A stretch of DNA of 19,697 nt from JBARCX01 sp049794535. GTDB lineage: Bacteria > Pseudomonadota > Gammaproteobacteria > Xanthomonadales > Rhodanobacteraceae. Shown in pieces: positions 14,436-19,697 of this stretch. The stretch is from assembly GCA_049794535.1 (NCBI GenBank), contig JBARCX010000227.1, positions 1 to 19,697 on the forward strand, read 5' to 3'. The translations under genes and the position numbers were made by a program. The notes beneath the pieces are model-generated. The model saw only the letters and a list, made by a program, of their open reading frames with translations. It made no database searches and was not told the origin of the DNA. The stretch's first letter is position 1; every line of letters begins with the position of its first letter.

Positions 14436-15773
14436 TCAAGCGATCCACGCCTGCTGCCGGCGCAAGCGCAGCGCAATCGTGCCCAGGCTTAGGCCGCGCA
14501 TCGCCATGAAAGCGATGAAGGCCAGCCACAAGCCATGGTTGCCCCAACCCCGACAAGCCCAGGCCAGCAACGCGAACAACAGCACGGATAGCAGCATCCC
14601 ATCGCGCATTTCACGGGCTCGAGTAGCGCCGATGAATAGGCCATCCAGCAGGTAGCTCCAAACCCCTACCAGCGGCAGCACGGCCAGCCATGGCAGATAG
14701 TGGTAAGCGGTAGTGCGCACGTCTGGCAGGCTCGTTTGCAGATCGACAAACCAATGGCCAGCCAGCCCGAACAAGGCGGCAAAGCCCAAGCTACCCAGCA
14801 AAGACCAGCCACCGGCCACCACCAGCGAGCGTCGTAGGGCGTCACGGTCGCGCGCGCCAATGGCGTGCCCGCACAGTGCTTCTACCGCATTGGCGAGGCC
14901 GTCCAGACCAAACGCAGAGAGCATCAGCCCGTTCAAAAGCAAGGCATTGGCGGCCACGATGGCATCGCCGAGTCGGGTGCCGAGCAGCGAGACGGAGAAG
15001 AACACAGCTTCAAGCGCCAGTGTGCGTACAAAGATGTCGCGGTTGACCGCCAGTAGCGGTCGCCAGTGTGGCCAGCCACGCATCGCAGGCCAATCCACAT
15101 GGCCACTCACGCCGCGCAATGCCTGGCGTGCACGCCACAAGCCATAAAGCGCGCCGCACCACTCGCCCGTGATCGAGGCTAGTGCAATGCCGGGTACGCC
15201 CCAGTGAAAGCCCAAAACGAACAAAAGATTCAAGGCAATGTTCACCAGATTGGTGACCAGCAGCAGGCCCAATGTGACACGAGCGTTCTGCATGCCGATA
15301 AACCAGCCGGCCAGGGCATAGTTCAACAGCGCGGCAGGCAGGCCGAGCAGTCGCAGATGTAGATAATCCAGCCCGAGCGCACCGAGCGTGGCTGAGGGAT
15401 GCATCTGGCCGATCAGCCAGGGCAGTGAAGGCAGCATCAGCGCACCGGAAGCCAGCGCGAATACCACGGCGAGCAGCAATGCCTGTATCAGTACTGTGCG
15501 AAGCGCGGAGCCATCGTTCGCCCCTTTGGCCTGCGCGGTGAAGCCGGTGGTGCCCATGCGCAGAAAGCCAAGGCTCCATACCGGTAGCGCATAAATCGCG
15601 CTGCCGATGGCCACGGCACCCAGGTCGCTGGTCTGCGGCAGATGGCCGGCTACGGCGCTGTCCACCAGGGACACCAACGGCACGGTGAGGTTGGACAGGA
15701 TCATCGGCGTCGCTAGCGCCCATACCCGTTGGTGGGTGGGGCGATGACGCCAGTCGGCCGCTATGGAGAGCAT
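14436..15773 (-). CDS. dinF: MATE family efflux transporter, DinF-like
   Basis: A 445-residue protein with about twelve hydrophobic segments arranged as two six-helix halves. The N-terminal sequence (HQRVWALATPMILSNLTVPL, then LVDSAVAGHL and GAVAIGSAIY) is the DinF branch of the MATE family. GTTGFTAQAKGAND and NVVN-like NLVNIALNLLFV are further family landmarks. MATE proteins export cationic or hydrophobic compounds by sodium or proton antiport; DinF is linked to oxidative stress protection in E. coli. The substrate here is unknown. ATG 15773 is chosen since the next residues match the family start; an open extension to 15878 is Ser/Pro-rich noise. No LexA box was recognised upstream, so SOS control is not supported. 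It is divergent from slyD. Confidence 0.9.
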   Translation of the reverse strand: MLSIAADWRHRPTHQRVWALATPMILSNLTVPLVSLVDSAVAGHLPQTSDLGAVAIGSAIYALPVWSLGFLRMGTTGFTAQAKGANDGSALRTVLIQALLLAVVFALASGALMLPSLPWLIGQMHPSATLGALGLDYLHLRLLGLPAALLNYALAGWFIGMQNARVTLGLLLVTNLVNIALNLLFVLGFHWGVPGIALASITGEWCGALYGLWRARQALRGVSGHVDWPAMRGWPHWRPLLAVNRDIFVRTLALEAVFFSVSLLGTRLGDAIVAANALLLNGLMLSAFGLDGLANAVEALCGHAIGARDRDALRRSLVVAGGWSLLGSLGFAALFGLAGHWFVDLQTSLPDVRTTAYHYLPWLAVLPLVGVWSYLLDGLFIGATRAREMRDGMLLSVLLFALLAWACRGWGNHGLWLAFIAFMAMRGLSLGTIALRLRRQQAWIA

Positions 15774-15895
15774 GTTTTGAGCTCTAGAGGGAGACGCATT
15801 CTCACATGACGTTGCCGGTGATGTAGAGGGGTCTGCTAGGCTTGGCGGTCCGTGCCGGCCGCTAGCCGGCGAATTCACTGAGCCGCGAGACCCTC

Positions 15896-16378
15896 ATGCA
15901 GATTGCCCCGAATACCGTAGCCGCTTTCCATTACACACTGACCGACGACCAGGGCCAGGTGCTCGACAGTTCCGAAGGTCGCGAGCCGTTGACCTATCTG
16001 CACGGCACCGGCCAGATCGTGCCGGGCCTGGAGAAGGCGATGGAAGGCCGCCAGGCTGGCGACCAGTTCAATGTCGACGTGGTGCCGGCCGAAGGCTATG
16101 GCGAGCGTCATGACGAGCTGATGCAGGAAGTGCCGCGTGAGGCATTCCAGGGCGTGGAAGATATCCAGCCGGGCATGCAGTTCCAGGGCCATGGTCCGCA
16201 GGGCGCGATCAATGTCACCGTGACCAAGGTCGAGAACAACATCGTGTATATCGATGGCAACCATCCGTTGGCTGGCCAGACGCTGCACTTCGCGATACAG
16301 GTCGCCGACGTGCGTGCGGCCAGTGCCGAAGAGCAGGAGCACGGTCACGTGCACGGCGCCGGTGGTCATCACCACTGA
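15896..16378 (+). CDS. slyD: FKBP-type peptidyl-prolyl isomerase, SlyD-like
   Basis: A 160-residue prolyl isomerase and chaperone. The FKBP domain (about 1-70 and 125-145) holds TYLHGTGQIVPGLEKAMEG, and the insert-in-flap chaperone domain (about 71-124) includes GYGERHDELMQEVPREAF and FQGHGPQG. The C-terminus has six histidines in twelve residues (H149, H151, H153, H158-H160), a shorter version of the metal-binding tail of E. coli SlyD. E. coli SlyD's tail also has cysteines; this one has none. It assists folding and nickel handling in the cytosol. It is divergent from the MATE gene with 122 bp between and is followed by two hairpins. Confidence 0.94.
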   Translation: MQIAPNTVAAFHYTLTDDQGQVLDSSEGREPLTYLHGTGQIVPGLEKAMEGRQAGDQFNVDVVPAEGYGERHDELMQEVPREAFQGVEDIQPGMQFQGHGPQGAINVTVTKVENNIVYIDGNHPLAGQTLHFAIQVADVRAASAEEQEHGHVHGAGGHHH

Positions 16379-16387
16379 TCATGTAGC

Positions 16388-16408
16388 ACCGCTATCGTCG
16401 ATAGCGGT
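16388..16408. terminator. Perfect 9-bp hairpin just after slyD
   Basis: ACCGCTATC (16388-16396), loop GTC and GATAGCGGT (16400-16408) form a perfect inverted repeat nine bases after the slyD stop. No T-tract follows; it may protect the 3' end or be a small repeat. Confidence 0.45.
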
Positions 16409-16422
16409 CACGTGATGCTTAT

Positions 16423-16462
16423 GAAGGCTCGATGGCGATACGTCATCGGGCCTTCGTTATTT
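16423..16462 (+). terminator. Probable intrinsic terminator of slyD
   Basis: GAAGGCTCGATG (16423-16434) pairs with CATCGGGCCTTC (16444-16455) with one G-U pair and a 9-base loop, followed by GTTATTT. The T-tract is interrupted but the stem is strong. Confidence 0.6.
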
Positions 16463-16470
16463 GTGGGCTC

Positions 16471-17565
16471 TCAATACCAATCCAGCAATGAAATACCTAA
16501 GCCGAAATACGTCGCGTTGTGGTTGTAGTCGATGATGCTCTCGCCGTAACCCTTGAACAGCTCCGTATACCCGCGCAGATTGCCGATGAGCGGAAAGCTC
16601 CAGGTGAATCGCGCAGCCCCGTGGCTATTGCTGCCGCCACGTAATGAGTCGCGCAGCATCAGACCGAATTCCTGGCCACGCCATTCGCGGATGATCTGCA
16701 TATCCGCGCGGCCCATGTAATTGCTGATGTCTGGATTGTTATCGTCCGCGCTTTTTTCGGGAATGCGCCACCAGGGGCGCAGCATCACTGTCCAGCCATC
16801 ACGCTCGAAACCGATATCGGCGACGACGCGGTTCCAACTGCGCGAGAGGGGATCTGACTGACCGTTGGATTGATGCACGAGGCCGATGCCAAGCATCCGG
16901 CCATTCCAGCCGAACAGTTGATAATTCGTGTTGAATACCAGCATTGCTTCGGGTTCGTAGTCGGTTTCACGGAACGGACGCGACTGTGCAGCGTTGTAGA
17001 CCTGCCAGTAGGACGCCTGGGTATAGCCCACCCACAGATCGCCCACGTCGCCAAATACGCCTTGCCAGATCTTGGTCTTCAGGCTGAGCTGGAACTTGCC
17101 TTCGGTGTTTTGCAAACCCAGAGGTGTTTGCACCGTATTGACCGGGTTGGGGCTGGACGGTTGATTGTTTTGATTGCTGGTTGCAAACACGGGCATGACG
17201 TAGATCGGTTTGTAACCGCGAAGGTTGAACGTACCGAGTTTGCTTTCGGGCGATAGCTCCCAGCGACTGTCGAGTAGCGATAACGGTGCGGCTACTTCGC
17301 TGTTGCCGGGCTCAGGAGTTGCCTGGACCGTATGCTCCTTCGCGAAAATGCTGGGAGTGGTCGCTTCGGGTTCTTCAACGCGCTTCTGCGCCACTGGCAT
17401 ATTTACTCGTCCGGTGGCGTGGTCGTAGCAGGCCAGGCGCTGCGCGTCGCTTGCGATCCCGGTGCAGGCGCGGATATCCATCGGATTCGGATTTTGTGCG
17501 TGCCCCGGGAGGCTCAGCAGGCCCGCGATCAGGGTCGCGGTGGTGACGACAGTCGGTCGTTTCAT
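16471..17565 (-). CDS. pldA: Outer-membrane phospholipase A (OMPLA)
   Basis: A 364-residue protein from ATG 17565, with GGAG at 8-bp spacing. A signal peptide ends at about GHA-Q. The catalytic triad motif HQSNGQSDPLSRSWNR gives H231, S233 and N245, with the same 2- and 12-residue spacing as E. coli PldA H142, S144 and N156. The rest consists of amphipathic strands of a 12-stranded barrel, ending in Tyr (LLDWY), although not in the usual terminal Phe. It is a calcium-dependent outer-membrane phospholipase activated by dimerisation when lipid asymmetry is lost. Mature residues before the barrel form an extension of about 95 residues, with C-x(11)-C in RACTGIASDAQRLACYD and a low-complexity linker. 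It is a separate transcription unit from the EF-hand gene upstream. Confidence 0.93.
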   Translation of the reverse strand: MKRPTVVTTATLIAGLLSLPGHAQNPNPMDIRACTGIASDAQRLACYDHATGRVNMPVAQKRVEEPEATTPSIFAKEHTVQATPEPGNSEVAAPLSLLDSRWELSPESKLGTFNLRGYKPIYVMPVFATSNQNNQPSSPNPVNTVQTPLGLQNTEGKFQLSLKTKIWQGVFGDVGDLWVGYTQASYWQVYNAAQSRPFRETDYEPEAMLVFNTNYQLFGWNGRMLGIGLVHQSNGQSDPLSRSWNRVVADIGFERDGWTVMLRPWWRIPEKSADDNNPDISNYMGRADMQIIREWRGQEFGLMLRDSLRGGSNSHGAARFTWSFPLIGNLRGYTELFKGYGESIIDYNHNATYFGLGISLLDWY

Positions 17566-17628
17566 CGACGAGCTCCACGGGGCGCCGTTCCTCGGCGCAG
17601 GGGTGCTCAGTCTAACCGGCGCAGATAG

Positions 17629-17660
17629 AAAAACGGCGGCGACCATCAGCCGCCGCCGTT
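17629..17660 (-). terminator. Intrinsic terminator of the EF-hand-like gene
   Basis: Read on the minus strand, AACGGCGGCG and CGCCGCCGTT (17660-17651 and 17641-17632) form a 10-bp stem with a 9-base loop, followed by TTTTT where the stem's last bases merge with the T-tract (17633-17629). It lies 24 bases after the stop at 17684. Confidence 0.85.
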
Positions 17661-17683
17661 GTGTGTTTGTTACATGAAAGGAG

Positions 17684-18064
17684 TTACTGCAGGTGCTTCA
17701 GCCAACGCTCGTACTCGGCCTTGCTGAGGTGGCCGCTGCGACTCGTGTTGGCATGTTCGAAATCATTCGCCAGCGGCGGATAAGCAGCAGCTTGATCGGG
17801 CGTGATCGATTTTCCGCCACCAGAGAGTTGCTCGAAGGAGGGCGGTGTTCCGATGGCGGGCGCGCTGCCCATGGTGGAGTTGAGCGTGACCTGACCCTGC
17901 GACGTATTGTATGTGGCGCTATTGGTGCTCGGGGCGGATGACATCGTCGATGATTGGTCCTGAGCGGATGGCTGCATAGCGGGATGGCTGTATGCCAGCG
18001 GGGTAGCCATCATCAATACAGTGCTGCTGGCGAGAATGACCGAGAGGGGTGTGTGGGATTTCAT
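17684..18064 (-). CDS. Small exported protein with a degenerate EF-hand
   Basis: A 126-residue protein. GGAG precedes ATG 18064 at about 8 bases. A signal peptide ends near residue 26 (LAYSH-PA). Residues about 27-85 are Ser/Thr/Gln/Asn-rich and probably disordered. The C-terminus, ITPDQAAAYPPLANDF followed by HANTSRSGHLSKAEYERW, has the layout of an EF-hand pair end. The last 12-residue loop reads N-T-S-R-S-G-H-L-S-K-A-E, keeping Gly6, the hydrophobic residue 8 and Glu12 but having Asn, Ser and Ser in place of the usual Asp ligands. Calcium binding may be weak or lost. Similar short exported EF-hand proteins are common in Xanthomonadales. The function is unknown. Confidence 0.8.
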   Translation of the reverse strand: MKSHTPLSVILASSTVLMMATPLAYSHPAMQPSAQDQSSTMSSAPSTNSATYNTSQGQVTLNSTMGSAPAIGTPPSFEQLSGGGKSITPDQAAAYPPLANDFEHANTSRSGHLSKAEYERWLKHLQ

Positions 18065-18199
18065 CGTGATTACTCCATGCCAAAATAGGTATTCGTTACA
18101 TTGCATGGGCGCGGACACAGCGCTCAACATCACGCTAGCAGGGGATTTGTAAATGCCGCCTCTATACAGCAGTTGTGATTTCGTAAAGGGGCGAGAGCA

Positions 18200-19462
18200 T
18201 TGAGCGAAGCTTCAGCTGACACGAAGCCGCTACGCCTATCCCAGGCGCGATTGCTGCAACTTGCCGCACAAGGGCTGCTGCAGCCGATGCATCGTCGCGC
18301 GCGGCGTGACGACGTAGTGGCGACGATAGAGCGCATGCGATTGCTGCAAATAGACAGCATTCACGTCATTGCACGCAGCCCTTACATGGTGCTGCACGCG
18401 CGCCTTGGCGATTACCGTCCTGAATGGCTGGAAGAAGCGTTGGAGCAAGGTCAGCTTGCTGAATGCTGGGCACATGAGGCCAGCTTTGTTCCGGCGAGCG
18501 ACTATGGCTTGCATCGTGCCTGGGTCGGTCAGCGCGTGACGCATTGGGCGCATCGACATGCCGCGCGATCTCGTAGCGAGCACGCGCAGGGTATGGATGA
18601 TCTACTCGAACGCATTCGCGTTTCTGGATCGGTGCGGGCTGCCGATTTCGAGCGAACTGATCGTGGCGTTTCAGGCTGGTGGGAGTGGAAGCCGGAGAAG
18701 CGTTGGCTTGAAGCGTGGTTTGCACTCGGTGAATTGATGGTGGCGCGGCGCGAACGATTTCAGCGCGTCTACGATCTGACGGCGAACGTACTGGCTCGGT
18801 TGAACCCGCCGCTTGATCCGGCGCTGAGTGAACTTTCACATGTGGAATTGCGACGTCGTTTCATCCTCGACAGCGTGCGTGCGCTCGGCGTAACGACAGC
18901 GCGTTGGATCGCTGATTACTACCGGTTGAAGCCGGCCGTCACGGATCGTGAGCTGGTACCGCTTCTAACTTCCGGCGAACTGCTGGCGGTATCAGTGGAT
19001 GGCTGGATTGCGCAGGGTTATGTGCATCGTGATCATGCGGAGCTGTTGGATAAGGCTGCCAAGGGGCATTTGCGCGCGACCCATACCGCACTGTTATCAC
19101 CGTTCGATCCACTTGTATGGGATCGCTCCCGTCTACGCGAGATGTTCGACTTCGACTACACCATCGAGTGTTACCTGCCGCCTGCCAAGCGCCGTTACGG
19201 TTACTACGTCTTGCCGATACTGCATCGCGGAAAATTGATCGGACGACTTGATGCCAAGGCCCATCGGGCCGAGGGTGTGTTCAAGGTGAAGGCGCTCTTT
19301 CTTGAAGAGGGCGTAGAGCCCGAGCCGCGCCTGTTGGATGAGTTGGCGCAAGCCATCGCGGCGACCGCGCAATGGCACGGTACGCCGCGTGTGAAACTTG
19401 AGCGTTGTAACCCCGCGGCAATCGCACCCGCTTTGCGAAAGCGTTGGCGCGTTATTGCCTAG
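18200..19462 (+). CDS. ycaQ: YcaQ/AlkX-type crosslink-repair DNA glycosylase (HTH_42 family)
   Basis: A 420-residue protein of the winged-helix DNA glycosylase family (PF06224). It contains the Q-hydrophobic-D motif Q50-I51-D52 in LLQIDSIHVIARSPYMVLHARLG, which is the catalytic motif of the YcaQ/AlkX branch. Streptomyces AlkZ has Q-x-Q instead. Other landmarks are WAHEASFVP, GWWEWKPEK, LLSPFDPLVWDR and FDYTIECYLPP followed by RRYGYYVLPIL. E. coli YcaQ unhooks N7-linked interstrand crosslinks and removes N7-alkyl purines. The start is TTG at 18200; no ATG precedes the winged-helix sequence, and AAAGGGGCGAG lies just upstream. The assignment of catalytic residues rests on family knowledge. Confidence 0.92.
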   Translation: MSEASADTKPLRLSQARLLQLAAQGLLQPMHRRARRDDVVATIERMRLLQIDSIHVIARSPYMVLHARLGDYRPEWLEEALEQGQLAECWAHEASFVPASDYGLHRAWVGQRVTHWAHRHAARSRSEHAQGMDDLLERIRVSGSVRAADFERTDRGVSGWWEWKPEKRWLEAWFALGELMVARRERFQRVYDLTANVLARLNPPLDPALSELSHVELRRRFILDSVRALGVTTARWIADYYRLKPAVTDRELVPLLTSGELLAVSVDGWIAQGYVHRDHAELLDKAAKGHLRATHTALLSPFDPLVWDRSRLREMFDFDYTIECYLPPAKRRYGYYVLPILHRGKLIGRLDAKAHRAEGVFKVKALFLEEGVEPEPRLLDELAQAIAATAQWHGTPRVKLERCNPAAIAPALRKRWRVIA

Positions 19463-19474
19463 AGTTTGATTTTC

Positions 19475-19697
19475 TCAGTGAGTGTTGTTCGCAATGGCGG
19501 GCTGCACATCACATGGTTTGCCATGCAGTGCATCGCGCAATTGGTTGGCCAGAGCCATGCAACGCTTAGCCAGTTGCGGGCGCACTTGTGGATCTTGTGC
19601 GCCTTCCAGCAGGCTGCTACGCATGGTTTGGTAACGGTCCTGCAATTGATCTGGTGGGGTGGCGAAGAGGCCGGCAGCACGGTGGCAAGCAAGATAG
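19475..19697 (-). CDS. C-terminal end of an unrecognised protein (5' end beyond window)
   Basis: On the minus strand the frame is open from 19696 to TGA at 19477-19475, giving 73 residues beginning YLACHRAAGLF and ending PAIANNTH. Its composition is balanced and helical (LQDRYQTMRSSLLEGA, RPQLAKRCMALANQLRDAL), unlike the cysteine- and tryptophan-rich product of the competing frame. It contains three cysteines. Position supports it: it converges on ycaQ with 12 bases between. I do not recognise the family. Confidence 0.65.
   Translation of the reverse strand, partial: YLACHRAAGLFATPPDQLQDRYQTMRSSLLEGAQDPQVRPQLAKRCMALANQLRDALHGKPCDVQPAIANNTH

Noticed and set aside
15774..15895. LexA box controlling the DinF-like gene
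   Set aside because: No CTG-N10-CAG type site was found in the divergent gap, so SOS control is not supported.
19459..19692. Minus-strand open frame of 77 residues at the right edge
   Set aside because: Cys/Trp-rich composition without family features, and it overlaps the ycaQ stop; the adjacent frame is more protein-like.
1..19697. Defence system, prophage, CRISPR, toxin-antitoxin pair or insertion sequence
   Set aside because: No hallmark genes, terminal inverted repeats or regularly spaced repeats were seen; the genes are mostly common chromosomal families.

Overview
This 19.7 kb window is a dense, GC-rich stretch of ordinary-looking bacterial chromosome. The gene set fits a gammaproteobacterium of the Xanthomonadales, most likely Rhodanobacteraceae (Dyella, Rhodanobacter or Luteibacter-like). 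It includes an alanine/lysine-rich histone H1-like protein, an OMPLA-type phospholipase with an RLACYD-type N-terminal segment, a metNIQ operon, PncB, a SlyD-type FKBP and a DinF-type MATE protein. This placement is inference from gene content and base composition; no marker gene such as rRNA is present. I see no insertion sequence, prophage, CRISPR array, tRNA or rRNA, and no clear sign of horizontal transfer.

Layout. 1-2168: a beta-hydroxyacid dehydrogenase cut by the window start converges on a translationally coupled phzF-like/yaiI pair. 2280-5512, plus strand: rhomboid protease, histone H1-like protein, Gly/Tyr-rich lipoprotein and a lipoprotein metallopeptidase (PF10023-like). 5517-6335, minus strand: an exported cytochrome c with a sulfite-oxidase-like N-terminal part that has no cysteine for molybdopterin. 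6336-6822: the only long non-coding stretch. 6823-8010: pncB (NAD salvage). 8065-10754, minus strand: metN-metI-metQ (methionine uptake). 10847-11317: a 2-Cys glutathione peroxidase. 11376-15773, minus strand: DinF-type MATE transporter, PBP4-type DacB and a ChaN/EreA-like exported protein, possibly one operon. 15896-16378: slyD. 16471-18064, minus strand: pldA and a small exported protein with a degenerate EF-hand, separated by a clear terminator. 18200-19462: YcaQ/AlkX-type DNA glycosylase. 19475-19697: the C-terminal end of an unrecognised minus-strand protein.

Most interesting signal. The 6518-6678 region upstream of pncB looks like a free-standing small RNA gene of about 125 nt. It has a plausible sigma70-like promoter, up to four successive hairpins and a textbook intrinsic terminator on the plus strand, although no protein gene precedes it. 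The 9-mer CCTCCCCTG occurs twice, once in the terminator loop, so the RNA could expose C-rich, anti-Shine-Dalgarno-like sequence in the manner of known C-rich-loop sRNAs. The alternative is a terminator/attenuator in the pncB leader. Other points worth checking are a REP-like perfect palindrome between pncB and metQ, mutually exclusive hairpins in the leader of the Gly/Tyr lipoprotein, the cofactor-less sulfite-oxidase-like/cytochrome c fusion, and the partial gene at the right edge.

Functionally the region is a mix of envelope maintenance (rhomboid, DacB, PldA, lipoproteins), nutrient and cofactor acquisition (MetNIQ, PncB) and stress or repair functions (Gpx, YcaQ, DinF-type MATE). It does not look like a dedicated multi-gene system.
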